Positions 45,433 through 54,570 are shown, counted from the stretch's first letter. The stretch is DNA of 64,000 bases from Conexibacter sp. S30A1 (GCF_023330665.1 NZ_CP097127.1:310001-374000); one strand, 5' to 3'. The notes: generated from the letters alone by a model not told the origin. Translations and numbers: made by a program.

Positions 45433-46355
45433 GTGGTACCTCCTGACCTTACGCCGGTGGCCTCTGCGGCCGCCTGGCCGGTCGATCTTAATGCCTGCGT
45501 GACCGCCGCCAGGCGACCGATCTGCTCAAGCGGTGCAGAACCCATCGGCAACAGCAGGATCTCGCTGACCCCGACCTGCGCGTAGGGCGCGAGGAAGTCG
45601 CTCACCGCCGCGTCCGTGCCGATCGCGCTCCAGCGCTCAACCTGCTCGAGCGCCATCCCGTACTGGCCTTGCAGGTGCGCGGCGGCCTGCTCGCGGGCGC
45701 TGGCTGCGTCATCCCCGACGTGCGCCAGCACAAGCAGCGACAGCCTCGGTGCCCGCCGGCCCCGCGCGGCCGCGAGCTCTGCCAGACGCTCGCTGCGCTG
45801 TGCGAGTGTCCGAGGCGAGATCCACATCGGCAGCCAGGCGTCGGCGAAGCGGGCGGCCCGCTCCAGCGCCCGGTCGCTGCGCCCGCCGACCAGCAGCGGC
45901 GGCATCGGCGCGGGCGGCTCGAGCATGGGCTCGCCACCGCCCGCCAGCAGCGTCGGCAGGTGCTCAAGGGCCTCATCAAGCCGTGCCCCACGGCCCGCGA
46001 GCGGCACCTCGGCGGCGGCGTACTCCTGCGGAAACTCGCCGCCAACCCCAACCCCGAGTGCGAGCCTGCCGGCCGACAGATGCTGCAGCGTCGCGATCTG
46101 CTTGGCGGCCCACGCGCTCTGGCGCAGCCCCAGGAGCATCACGCTGAAGCCGAGCGTGACGCGCTCGGTGACCGCGGCGGCGGCACCGAGGCAGATGGTC
46201 GCGTCCAGCACCGGCGCCGGGCACTTGAGGTGGTCGCCGACCCACACGGAGTCAAACCCGGCGGCCTCCGCCAGGCGTGCGCCCTCGGCCACGGGGAAGC
46301 CCGCACCGGTGCGCAGTGGATCGAATGTCGGCAGCAGAACGCCCCAGGCGGTCAT
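45429..46355 (-). CDS. LLM-class flavin/F420-dependent oxidoreductase
   Basis: 308 residues from the ATG giving MTAWGVLLPTFDPLRTG; the longer open frame to 46595 has no family similarity. Luciferase-like monooxygenase fold: GFDSVWVGDHLKCPAP, VTLGFSVMLLGLRQSAWAAKQIATL, LSAGRLALGVGVGGEFP and PPLLVGGRSDRALERAARFADAW. In actinobacteria many of these use coenzyme F420; FMN use cannot be excluded. It is the first gene of the operon with the acyl ligase and ketoacyl synthase, overlapping the ligase start (GTGA). Substrate unknown, possibly the acid or acyl product of the pathway. Confidence 0.87.
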   Translation of the reverse strand: MTAWGVLLPTFDPLRTGAGFPVAEGARLAEAAGFDSVWVGDHLKCPAPVLDATICLGAAAAVTERVTLGFSVMLLGLRQSAWAAKQIATLQHLSAGRLALGVGVGGEFPQEYAAAEVPLAGRGARLDEALEHLPTLLAGGGEPMLEPPAPMPPLLVGGRSDRALERAARFADAWLPMWISPRTLAQRSERLAELAAARGRRAPRLSLLVLAHVGDDAASAREQAAAHLQGQYGMALEQVERWSAIGTDAAVSDFLAPYAQVGVSEILLLPMGSAPLEQIGRLAAVTQALRSTGQAAAEATGVRSGGTT

Positions 46356-46471
46356 CTCGATGTTCGAAGCTAACGAACTTCGCGGCGCTTGGCCCCTCCG
46401 GCCCCGACGCATGGGGGGCCTCGCGCGAATCCTTGCGGGCGGGACGCTCACCGTCCGTTGCGCTTCTCGCG

Positions 46472-47146
46472 CTAGCGGGGCGGTTGTGCCAGCCCGGTGC
46501 GGTAGGCGTAGTTGACGGCCTGGGCGCGGTCGCGCAGCCCCGCCTTGGCGAAGCTGTGATTTATATGGGATTTGACCGTGGCGGGGCTGACGCACAGGCG
46601 CTGAGCAATCTCCAGGTTGCTCAGCCCGGCGGCGATCAGCGCGAGCACCTGCGCCTCGCGGGTGGTTAGCTCGTCGGGCAGCGCGCCGGCGGCTGCGCCA
46701 TCGGGCCTGTCTGGCGGCGCTGGCCCGCTGGCCAGCGCCGCCACCACATGGTGTTGGATCGACGGGTCGAGGCTGGCAGCGCCCGAGGCTACGCTCAGGA
46801 TCGCGGCGCGGATGTCCTCGCTCGCGGCGTCCTTGGTCAGATAGCCCCGCGCGCCGGCGCGCAGCACGCCAAGCACGCTCTCGTCATCGGCGTAGGTGGT
46901 GAGCGCGATCACGCCGATCTGAGGAGCGCGCTCGCGCAGGCGTCTGGTCGCCTCGATCCCGTCGATCCCGGGCATCCGCAGGTCCATCAGCACCACCTGC
47001 GGCTCGAGTTCGGCGGCCATCGCGAGCGCCTGCTCGCCGTCCGCGGCAGCGCCGATCAGCTCTACGCCCTCGAGCAGCCCGATCAGGGTGGCGAGGCTCT
47101 CGCGGACCAGGCGCTGGTCGTCTGCCAGCAGTACGCGGACGCTCAT
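46472..47146 (-). CDS. NarL/LuxR-family response regulator
   Basis: 224 residues. Receiver domain with acidic pair LLADDQRLVRESL, phosphorylated Asp in VVLMDLRMPGIDG (about residue 55) and the conserved Lys in GYLTKDA. The C-terminal LuxR-type helix-turn-helix reads LTTREAQVLALIAAGLSNLEIAQ.. VSPATVKSHI. It should bind DNA when phosphorylated by the kinase encoded just upstream (4-base overlap). The ABC exporter divergent from the kinase is the most likely target, as in DesKR/LiaSR-like systems. Confidence 0.93.
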   Translation of the reverse strand: MSVRVLLADDQRLVRESLATLIGLLEGVELIGAAADGEQALAMAAELEPQVVLMDLRMPGIDGIEATRRLRERAPQIGVIALTTYADDESVLGVLRAGARGYLTKDAASEDIRAAILSVASGAASLDPSIQHHVVAALASGPAPPDRPDGAAAGALPDELTTREAQVLALIAAGLSNLEIAQRLCVSPATVKSHINHSFAKAGLRDRAQAVNYAYRTGLAQPPR

Positions 47147-48300
47147 GCCGGTAGCCGCAGCTCGACGCGAAAGCCGCGGTCGGTGGGGGACGCGAGCAGC
47201 TCCCCGCCGAGCAGCCTTGCGCGCTCGCGCATCCCGGCCAGTCCGTGACCGGCGCTCTGTAGCGGCGCGGCTGGAGGCGGGACGCCGGCGGCGCCATGGT
47301 TCTCCACGACCAGCACGGTGAGCGCCGGCAGATAGTCGACGCTGATCTGCACGCGCTCGGCGGCCGCGTGGCGGCGCACGTTGGTGAGCGCCTCCTGGGC
47401 TGTGCGATAGACCGCCAGGCGAGCCTCCGCACTCAGCTCGCGTGGCTCGCCGTGTACCGCCACCGCCACCGGCAGCCCGGCCTGCTCTCCGAAGGCGCCC
47501 GCCAGCGCCGCCAGGCGCTCAGGACCGGGCAGCTCTTCGCCGCGTGCCACGGCGACCGCGCGGCGAGCGTCGTCCAGGCCGCCGGCCGCGAGTGCGTGGG
47601 CCTGCTCGATCGCGCCGATCAGCTGCGGGTTGGCGCCGCGGTCGCGCGCAAGCAGGCGCGTTGACTCGAGCTGCAGCGCGAGCGCTGAGAGCGAGTGCGC
47701 GAGCACGTCGTGCAGCTCGCGCGCGATCCGGGCTCGCTCGGCTTGCGCTGCCGCCTCCACGGCGGCCGTGCGCGACGCTTCGAGCTCGCGGTTGCGCTCG
47801 CCGAGCATCCGCATCAGCCGCAGGATGAGATACCAGGGAATGATGGCCACCGACGCGGAGAGCGCCGTGTCGAACCGCCCCTGGACCAGCGCGCCGAGCG
47901 TGAACGGCGCCGTCCCGGCAGTCAGCATCACCGCCCCCCAGCGGCGGTCGAGTGTGCTCGCCGCGACGATCGCCACGTAGTAAGGGCCCGCCAGCCAGAC
48001 GCCGTTTGGTTGATAGATGGCCAGCAGCACGGCGCCGGCAACGACCCCGAGCAGGAGCGTCATCTGCCGGCCCTGCGCTGGGCTGAGCGTCCGGGCGCCG
48101 GGTGGGCCACCACCGCGCGGTCGCCCCAGAACGGCGCAGACCGCCATCAGGGTGGCGCCGGCGAGCACCGGCAGGCCGTGTGCGCTCAGGCCGGGTTGCG
48201 GTGCTGTGGTCGCGGTGAAGACAACCAGCACCACCAGCCAGCCAGCGCCAATGCTGCGCAGAACCCTGGCCTCCGTCGGCGTGCTCGACGCGCTGCTCAT
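47143..48300 (-). CDS. Membrane sensor histidine kinase (HisKA_3, DesK/NarX type)
   Basis: 385 residues. About five or six hydrophobic helices span residues 15-160 without an extracellular sensor domain, the design of intramembrane-sensing kinases such as DesK and LiaS. The phosphorylated His is in ARIARELHDVLAHSLSAL (HisKA_3). The ATPase domain shows AQEALTNVRRHAAAE (N box) and GHGLAGMRERARLLGG (G box); the central acidic box is short, as often in this class. Overlaps the response regulator gene by 4 bases. It likely senses membrane state and controls the divergent ABC exporter. Confidence 0.92.
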   Translation of the reverse strand: MSSASSTPTEARVLRSIGAGWLVVLVVFTATTAPQPGLSAHGLPVLAGATLMAVCAVLGRPRGGGPPGARTLSPAQGRQMTLLLGVVAGAVLLAIYQPNGVWLAGPYYVAIVAASTLDRRWGAVMLTAGTAPFTLGALVQGRFDTALSASVAIIPWYLILRLMRMLGERNRELEASRTAAVEAAAQAERARIARELHDVLAHSLSALALQLESTRLLARDRGANPQLIGAIEQAHALAAGGLDDARRAVAVARGEELPGPERLAALAGAFGEQAGLPVAVAVHGEPRELSAEARLAVYRTAQEALTNVRRHAAAERVQISVDYLPALTVLVVENHGAAGVPPPAAPLQSAGHGLAGMRERARLLGGELLASPTDRGFRVELRLPA

Positions 48301-48445
48301 GCTCGCACACGATAAGCCGCATGCGCGGGGGTGTCATCGGCGTCCGGGTGGAGTGTCGGGAGCTGGGGCTCCACCCGCGGGTGGAGCCTGCGAATCGACC
48401 CTTGCGCCGATGACGCGCGCGGCGCGAGCGCGTACCTTGACGGTC

Positions 48446-49405
48446 ATGTTCAGCAACTCAGTTGACGCAGCGGTGGCCGCTACAGATGCTGATCGGCCCG
48501 AGCCCGTGATCCGCGTGCACGGCCTCGTGAAGCGATACGGCGAGCACGAGGCGGTGCACGGCATCGACCTCGTCGTGCAGCGCGGCGAGATCTTCGCCTT
48601 TCTCGGGCCCAATGGTGCCGGCAAGACCACGACGGTCGAGGTCCTCGAGGGCTTCCGGCAGGCGAGCGCCGGCTCGGTCTCGGTGCTCGGCCACGATCCC
48701 TGGCAGGCGCCCGGCGCCTGGCGCGCACGGCTTGGGATTGTGCTGCAGGAGTCAGGCGCCGAGCCGGGGCTGACCACGCGTGAATGTGTGGCGCTCTACG
48801 CCGGCTACTACCCTGCGCCGCGAAACATCGATGAGACGCTCGCTCTCGTGGGGTTGAGCGAGCAGGCCGGTGAGCGCGCCGCGAAGCTCTCCGGGGGCCA
48901 GCGCCGCCGCCTCGATGTGGCGCTCGCGCTGATCGGTGATCCGGAGCTGATCTTCCTCGACGAGCCCACCACCGGCTTTGACCCGTCGGCGCGCCGCGCC
49001 GCCTGGGAGGTCGTGGACGGGCTGCGCCGGCTCGGTAAGACGATCTTTCTGACCACTCATTACATGGAGGAGGCCGAGCGCCTCGCCGACCGGATCGCCG
49101 TGATCGCCGCTGGGCGGATCGTCGCCGAGGGGACCCCGCAGACGCTTGGCGGCCGGCAGCTCGAGGCCACCCAGATCAGCTTCATGCTCGACGGGGCGGT
49201 CGACCTGCAGACGCTGCCGCCGGCGCTTGCCGAGCGGCTTGCGCGTGACGACTCTGGCTTGCTCAGGCTGTCGAGCACGGCGGTCACGGCCGACCTGCAC
49301 GCGCTCTCAGGCTGGGCGCTTGAACGTGGCGTCGAACTCGGGTCGCTTGAGGTCAGTCGCCCCACCCTTGAGGATGTCTACCTGCAACTGACCAGCGAGG
49401 AGTGA
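48446..49405 (+). CDS. ABC-2 exporter ATP-binding protein
   Basis: 319 residues from the ATG giving MFSNSVDAAVAATDA; the frame is open upstream but in the shadow of the kinase. Walker A FLGPNGAGKTTTVEVL, signature KLSGGQRRRLDVALAL, Walker B LIFLDEPTTGFDPSARR, H-loop FLTTHYMEEAERLADR. The C-terminal 90 residues form the DrrA/CcmA-type regulatory tail. With the permease 4 bases downstream it forms an exporter for drugs, lipids or antibiotics. Its divergent neighbours are the two-component genes; the 145-base gap should hold both promoters. Confidence 0.93.
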   Translation: MFSNSVDAAVAATDADRPEPVIRVHGLVKRYGEHEAVHGIDLVVQRGEIFAFLGPNGAGKTTTVEVLEGFRQASAGSVSVLGHDPWQAPGAWRARLGIVLQESGAEPGLTTRECVALYAGYYPAPRNIDETLALVGLSEQAGERAAKLSGGQRRRLDVALALIGDPELIFLDEPTTGFDPSARRAAWEVVDGLRRLGKTIFLTTHYMEEAERLADRIAVIAAGRIVAEGTPQTLGGRQLEATQISFMLDGAVDLQTLPPALAERLARDDSGLLRLSSTAVTADLHALSGWALERGVELGSLEVSRPTLEDVYLQLTSEE

Positions 49406-49409
49406 AGCG

Positions 49410-50324
49410 ATGTTCTTCCTGATCAAGCGGCTCATGCGGCTGTGGCGGGCAAGGCAGCTGCGCGCGGCGCCGGCCGACGCCGGGATCGCGGCCGGCGCTG
49501 GCGCCGCGAATGTGACCGCGGACGGCCCCTCGGCCGCCGCCCGCGGGCCGCTGGCGATGGTCCTGCACGAGGCCGGCTATGACCTGCGCATCAGCCTGCG
49601 GAGCCCGCGTGCCCGGTTCATGGGGGTCGCCTTCCCGATCGTGCTGCTGGTCATCTTCATCGGTGTGTTCGGCAACGACCACACGCTGGTCGACGGCACG
49701 CGCGTCTCGCTGAAGGTCTTCTACGTGCCGGGGATCCTGGCGATGTCGATCGTCGTGAACGCCTATGCGAGCCTCGTGATCTCGATCTCCGGCCTGCGCG
49801 AAACCGGGGTGCTCAAGCGCCGGCGCGCAACGCCGGTGCCCGCGAGCGTGCTGATCGCCGGACAGGCACTGGCGACCGTGGTCAACACGGCGATCACCGC
49901 GACGATCCTGCTGGTGGTCTCAAGGCTCTTCTACGGGGTCACGTTCGCGGCGCCGGCGCTGGCGGCGACGGCTTGCACGACACTCGTGGGGACGCTTGCG
50001 TTTGCCTGCATCGGCTACGCGGTCTCCGGCATGATCGGATCGCAGGAGGCGGCGCAGCCGACCGTGCAGATGACGATGCTGCCGCTCTGGTTCATCTCCG
50101 GCGTGTTCATCCCGATCACCAACCTGAGCCCGGCGCTGCGCGACCTGGCGGACGTCTTCCCGGTGCAGCATCTCTCAAACAGCCTGCACCTGGCCTCGGT
50201 GCACGCGACCTTCGGCGCCTCCATCTCTGCAACCGACATGCTCGTGCTGGCGGCATGGGCGCTCGGTGCCGGTGCCTTCTGCGCCTGGCGCTTCAGCTGG
50301 CTGCCGGCGGGGGCATCGCGATGA
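49410..50324 (+). CDS. ABC-2 exporter permease
   Basis: 304 residues. A cytoplasmic N-terminus of about 60 residues is followed by six hydrophobic helices starting at FMGVAFPIVLLVIFIGVFG, with the ABC-2 signature near FIPITNLSPALRDLADVFPVQHLSNSLH. This is the typical DrrB/NodJ-like architecture, functioning as a dimer with the ATPase encoded 4 bases upstream. It stops about 18 bases before the convergent end of hpnO. Cargo unknown; location next to a hopanoid operon makes a lipid or membrane-active compound plausible, but that is inference. Confidence 0.9.
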   Translation: MFFLIKRLMRLWRARQLRAAPADAGIAAGAGAANVTADGPSAAARGPLAMVLHEAGYDLRISLRSPRARFMGVAFPIVLLVIFIGVFGNDHTLVDGTRVSLKVFYVPGILAMSIVVNAYASLVISISGLRETGVLKRRRATPVPASVLIAGQALATVVNTAITATILLVVSRLFYGVTFAAPALAATACTTLVGTLAFACIGYAVSGMIGSQEAAQPTVQMTMLPLWFISGVFIPITNLSPALRDLADVFPVQHLSNSLHLASVHATFGASISATDMLVLAAWALGAGAFCAWRFSWLPAGASR

Positions 50325-50341
50325 GCGCCGCCGCTGCCCGC

Positions 50342-51769
50342 TCAGCGGGCGCGCGCGGCGCGACGACCGAGCCCCAGGCCGAGGCTCGCGTAGCGGCGCA
50401 GCAGCCGCGACTCGACGGCTGAGAGCACAGCTTCCAGGGCTTCAGCGAAGCGGCGCAGCTCGTGCTCGGGGATGGTCAGCGGCGGCAGCGCCTTGATCAC
50501 GTTCATGTGGTGGCCAGCGACCTGCGTGAGGATGTGATGCTCTCGGAACAGCGGCACGGTCACCAGCTGGGCGAACAGTCCAGGTTGGCGGCGCTCGACC
50601 TGCTCCCAGACGCGCCGGGCCGCAGGGCCCGACGGAGGGCCCAGCTCAAGTCCCCACATGAGACCCAGGCCGCGCACCTCGCGCACGACCTCGAAGCGCT
50701 CTGCCAGCGGACGGGTGAGATCCATCAGCAGGTCGCCGAGCTCGCGCGCACGCTCGACCAGGCCCTCCTGCTCGATCGCCATCAGGCTGGCCAGCCCCGC
50801 CCCCGCGGCAAAGTCACCGCCCCCGAAGGTCGAGCCGTGAACGACGCTGCGCTCCATCGAGCTGAAGGTCGCGTCGAACACGGCGCGACTGGCGAGCAGC
50901 GCGCCGACGGGCACGTAGCCGCCTGAGAGCGCCTTTGAGAGCGTCACCATGTCGGGCTCGACACCCCAATGCTCCAGCGCGAGGAAGCGTCCGCTGCGGC
51001 CCAGACCGGTCTGGACCTCGTCGATGATCAGCAGTGCTCCGGCCTGGCGGCAGAGGCGCTGCGCGCCCGCCAGGTATCCCTCGGGGGCGACGTAGACGCC
51101 CTTGCCCTGGATCGGCTCGACGATGAAACCGGCGACGTCCCCCTGCTCGAGCGCGATGGCCAGCGCGTCCAGATCGCCAAACGGGATTGCCTCACACCCC
51201 GGCAGCAGTGGCCCGAAGTGTTCACGGAACTCCTCGTTGCCGTTGACCGATAGCGAGCCGTAGGTGAGACCGTGAAAGCCGCGCTCGCAGTAGAGGATGC
51301 GGCTACGACCGGTCGCAGCGCGTGCCAGCTTTAATGCGCTCTCGACAGACTCGGTGCCGGAACTGGTTAGCACGGCTGCGTCGAGCGAAGCGGGCGCGAG
51401 CTCGACCAGACGCTTGGCAAGCAGGCCCGCCAGGGTCGAGACGCCGAGCTGCGGTAGGCTCGGCGGGTCACTATCGAGGAGCTGGTGCAGCTGAGCTTTG
51501 ACGAAGGGGTGATTGCGGCCGAGGCTGAAGACGCCGTAGCCCGCGTAGAGGTCCAGGTAGCTCTGTCCGGCGCTGTCGATGAGGTAGGGGCCCTCGCCGC
51601 GCACCCACTCGCGGTCAAAACCCAGTGTTTGCAGCACACGCCCGAGCTGGCGGTTGAGGTAGCGCTGGTTCAGGCCAAGCGCGTGGCCGGCGTGTGCTGA
51701 CCGTAAAGTCGCGAGGTCGTTAATCTCCCGGTTACGGGGCTTGTCGGTGCGGGGGACTGAAGTGGCCAA
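50342..51769 (-). CDS. hpnO: Hopanoid aminotransferase-type class III aminotransferase (HpnO-like)
   Basis: 475 residues, TTG start (complement of CAA at 51767-51769). Class III PLP aminotransferase: YLDLYAGYGVFSLGRNHP, SSGTESVESALKLARAAT, LLIIDEVQTGLGRSGRF and the PLP-lysine in MVTLSKALSGGYVPVG. In hopanoid producers HpnO aminates the ribosyl-derived side chain to make aminobacteriohopanetriol. The family call alone would be ambiguous with ornithine or acetylornithine aminotransferases; its divergent position beside shc (only about 33 bases between starts) makes HpnO the best assignment. The N-terminal 35 residues lack strong conservation and no ATG is available. Confidence 0.82.
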   Translation of the reverse strand: MATSVPRTDKPRNREINDLATLRSAHAGHALGLNQRYLNRQLGRVLQTLGFDREWVRGEGPYLIDSAGQSYLDLYAGYGVFSLGRNHPFVKAQLHQLLDSDPPSLPQLGVSTLAGLLAKRLVELAPASLDAAVLTSSGTESVESALKLARAATGRSRILYCERGFHGLTYGSLSVNGNEEFREHFGPLLPGCEAIPFGDLDALAIALEQGDVAGFIVEPIQGKGVYVAPEGYLAGAQRLCRQAGALLIIDEVQTGLGRSGRFLALEHWGVEPDMVTLSKALSGGYVPVGALLASRAVFDATFSSMERSVVHGSTFGGGDFAAGAGLASLMAIEQEGLVERARELGDLLMDLTRPLAERFEVVREVRGLGLMWGLELGPPSGPAARRVWEQVERRQPGLFAQLVTVPLFREHHILTQVAGHHMNVIKALPPLTIPEHELRRFAEALEAVLSAVESRLLRRYASLGLGLGRRAARAR

Positions 51770-51802
51770 ATTTTCGAGCTAGACGGGTTGGTAGCCAACA
51801 GT
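51770..51802. promoter_or_regulatory. Very short divergent hpnO/shc start region
   Basis: Only 33 bases lie between the hpnO TTG and the shc ATG. It contains AAATTTTCGAG and a palindrome GTTGGTAGCCAAC (51787-51799, 5-bp arms). Core promoter elements for either gene must overlap the other coding region, or transcripts are leaderless. Confidence 0.5.
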
Positions 51803-53716
51803 ATGGATGCACTCAGCCGGCCGCGTGAACAACCGAGACTCTCCGATGAGCCCTCTGAGGCGCAGGCGGTGCGCGACAGCGCTGCCGACGCGCTCGCCCG
51901 CGCGGTGGAGCGGCTGCTCGCGTTGCAGGAGCCCGAGGGCTGGTGGAAGGGGGAGCTCGAGACGAATGTGACGATGGACGCCGAGGACATGCTGCTGCGC
52001 GAGTTCCTCGGCATCCGCGAGCCTGAGGCCACGGTGCGGTGCGCCGCCTGGATCCGAGCCAACCAGCGCGACGACGGCACCTGGGGCAACTTCTATGGGG
52101 CTCCAGCCGACCTCTCCACGACGATTGAGGCCTACGTTGCGCTGCGGCTGGCTGGGGATCAGCCCGAGGAGGCGCACATGCAGGCGGCAGCGGAACAGAT
52201 CCGTGCCCGTGGTGGCCTGCAGCAGGCGCGCGTGTTCACGCACATCTGGCTGGCGCTGTTCGGTGCCTGGTCGTGGTCTCAGGTGCCGGCGCTACCGGTG
52301 GAGATGATCTTCCTGCCGCGGTGGTGTCCGCTGGGCGTTTATGACTTCGCCTGCTGGGCCAGGCAGACGGTGGTGGCGCTCTCGGTCGTGCTGGCACTGC
52401 GCCCCGTGAAGGCGCTGCCGTTCACGCTCGAGGAGCTGGACGGCCCGGAGCCGTGGCGCCAGCCGACACCCCGCTCGCTGCTGGGCCGCTTGATGATCGC
52501 CGGCGACCAGGTCCTGCAGGTCTACCAGCGGTTGCCGCTCGGCCCGCTGCGCCGCCTTGCTCTGGCGCGCGCGGAGCGCTGGATCGTCGACCGGCAGGAG
52601 CGCGACGGCGGCTGGGGTGGCATCCAGCCGCCGTGGGTTTATTCGCTGATCGCGCTACGGCTGCTTGGGTATGAGATAGATCATCCGGTGATCGCACGAG
52701 GTCTTGAGGGTATGCAGAGCTTCACCATCGACGAGCAGCTCCGCCGGGTCGAAGCCTGCCAGTCGCCGGTCTGGGACACATGTCTGTCGCTGATCGCGCT
52801 ACATGACGCCGGTGTTCCCGGCAACAGCGATGCGGTGCTGCGCGGAGCGGACTGGCTGCTCGAGCAGCAGATCCTGGAGCGCGGCGACTGGGCTGTGAGA
52901 AGACCGCAGCTCGAGCCTGGGGGCTGGGCGTTTGAGTTTGCCAACGCCAACTACCCGGACATTGACGACACCGCCGAGGTTGTCATCGCATTGCGCACCG
53001 TTAGCCACCCGGAACCTGAGCGGGTGCGGGCCGCGATCGACCGTGGCGTTCGCTGGCTGGAGGGGATGCGCAGCTCGGATGGTGGCTGGGGCGCGTTTGA
53101 CGTGGACAACTGCCGCACGGTGATCCGCGAGATCCCGTTTCTCGACTTCGGCGAGGTGATCGACCCGCCGAGCGCCGATGTGACCGCCCACATCGTCGAG
53201 ATGCTTGGACTGCTCGGCCGCAGCGCCGACGAGCTCACACGCGGCGGTGTGCGTTGGCTGCTCGACAATCAGGAAGCCGACGGCTCCTGGTTTGGCCGCT
53301 GGGGCGTCAACCATGTATATGGGACTGGCGCGGCTCTGCCGGCGCTGGTCAGCGCCGGCGTGCCGACGACACACGTGGCGATCAGACGGGCGGTGGGCTG
53401 GCTCGAGGATCACCAGAACGCCGACGGCGGCTGGGGCGAGGACTGCCGCTCCTACGATGACCCGGCCTGGGTGGGTCGGGGCGAGAGCACCCCTTCACAG
53501 ACGGCCTGGGCGTTGCTGGCCCTGGAGGCTGCCGGCGAACGTGACGGCCAAGCGGCGCTGAGGGGGATCCAGTGGCTGGCGGCCAACCAGCTCGATGACG
53601 GCGGCTGGGACGAGCCATACCACACCGGCACGGGCTTCCCGTCGGACTTCTACATCAAATATCACCTCTACCGGCTGGTCTTCCCGGTGATGGCGATGGG
53701 CCGGTTCCTGCGATGA
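51803..53716 (+). CDS. shc: Squalene-hopene cyclase
   Basis: 637 residues from the ATG (a TTG at 51788 would add five). Cyclises squalene to hopene/hopanol at the membrane surface. The protonating motif DIDDTA is at residues 386-391 (DxDDTA of prokaryotic cyclases). QW repeats are plentiful: QRDDGTWGNF, QERDGGWGGIQPPW, RSSDGGWGAFD, NQEADGSWFGRWG, HQNADGGWGED and NQLDDGGWDEPY. The C-terminus HTGTGFPSDFYIKYHLYRLVFP matches bacterial enzymes. First gene of the plus-strand hopanoid operon; its stop overlaps hpnC by 4 bases. Confidence 0.97.
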   Translation: MDALSRPREQPRLSDEPSEAQAVRDSAADALARAVERLLALQEPEGWWKGELETNVTMDAEDMLLREFLGIREPEATVRCAAWIRANQRDDGTWGNFYGAPADLSTTIEAYVALRLAGDQPEEAHMQAAAEQIRARGGLQQARVFTHIWLALFGAWSWSQVPALPVEMIFLPRWCPLGVYDFACWARQTVVALSVVLALRPVKALPFTLEELDGPEPWRQPTPRSLLGRLMIAGDQVLQVYQRLPLGPLRRLALARAERWIVDRQERDGGWGGIQPPWVYSLIALRLLGYEIDHPVIARGLEGMQSFTIDEQLRRVEACQSPVWDTCLSLIALHDAGVPGNSDAVLRGADWLLEQQILERGDWAVRRPQLEPGGWAFEFANANYPDIDDTAEVVIALRTVSHPEPERVRAAIDRGVRWLEGMRSSDGGWGAFDVDNCRTVIREIPFLDFGEVIDPPSADVTAHIVEMLGLLGRSADELTRGGVRWLLDNQEADGSWFGRWGVNHVYGTGAALPALVSAGVPTTHVAIRRAVGWLEDHQNADGGWGEDCRSYDDPAWVGRGESTPSQTAWALLALEAAGERDGQAALRGIQWLAANQLDDGGWDEPYHTGTGFPSDFYIKYHLYRLVFPVMAMGRFLR

Positions 53717-54570
53717 GCATGGGCACGCCGGCGAGCGCGGCGCTGCCGCCCGTGTCGGCGCTGCCAACGCGCGCCCAGGTTCTCCCACAGGCTGGGAGTG
53801 AGAACTTCACGGTGGCAAGCCGTGTGCTCGGCGCGCAGCGTGCCCGCGACCTGATGGCCATCTACGGGTACGCGCGACTTGTCGACGATGTCGGGGACGA
53901 GGCCGCCGGCGACCGTTTGGCGCTGTTGGATCTGGTCAGCCTGGAGTTGCGCCGCGCGTTCGCTGAGCCTGGACTGGGAGCGCCCGAGCACCCGCTGATG
54001 CAGGAACTGGCTCGCACGGTATCGCGCTGCGACCTACCTCTCGGCCCCTTCGAGCGCCTGATCGAAGCCAACCGAACCGATCAGCGCGTCACCCGTTACG
54101 AAACCTTCGCACAGCTGCTGGACTACTGCCAGCTCTCCGCTGCTCCCGTGGGCGAGCTGGTGCTGGGCGTCTTTGGGCTTGCCACACCGGCGCGGGTTGC
54201 GCTATCGGACCGGGTGTGCGCCGGTCTGCAGGTGGTCGAACATCTGCAGGACATCGCCGAGGATTACGCGCGCGGTCGCGTCTACATGCCCAGCGAGGAC
54301 CTGCAGCGCTGTGGCTGCGGCGAACGGGACCTGGCGGGACCGGAGCGCAGCGCCGCACTGAGTGCGCTGATCGAGCTGGAGGCGGCCAGGGCGCGAGTGC
54401 TGCTTGCGAGCGGCGCGCCGCTCGCGCGGACCCTGCCGCCACGCCTGCGTCTGGCCGTGGCGGGCTTCACGGCCGGAGGGTTAAGGGCGCTTGAGCAGCG
54501 TCAGCGAGGCCACGTGAGCCGAGCCGCTTACATATGGTGCGTGGCGAGAACGGCGGCGGGATGGCGGTGA
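53713..54570 (+). CDS. hpnC: HpnC, hydroxysqualene synthase
   Basis: 285 residues. Trans-isoprenyl synthase fold; converts presqualene diphosphate to hydroxysqualene in the HpnCDE route. First Asp-rich motif YARLVDDVGDEAA, second region VVEHLQDIAEDYARGRVYMP. SENFTVASRVLGAQRARDL is the HpnC-typical N-terminus. It follows shc with an ATGA overlap and overlaps the start of hpnD. HpnC and HpnD are paralogues; this one is assigned HpnC from its QDIAEDYxxGRVYMP and the missing NFYYGI motif of HpnD. Confidence 0.92.
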   Translation: MSMGTPASAALPPVSALPTRAQVLPQAGSENFTVASRVLGAQRARDLMAIYGYARLVDDVGDEAAGDRLALLDLVSLELRRAFAEPGLGAPEHPLMQELARTVSRCDLPLGPFERLIEANRTDQRVTRYETFAQLLDYCQLSAAPVGELVLGVFGLATPARVALSDRVCAGLQVVEHLQDIAEDYARGRVYMPSEDLQRCGCGERDLAGPERSAALSALIELEAARARVLLASGAPLARTLPPRLRLAVAGFTAGGLRALEQRQRGHVSRAAYIWCVARTAAGWR

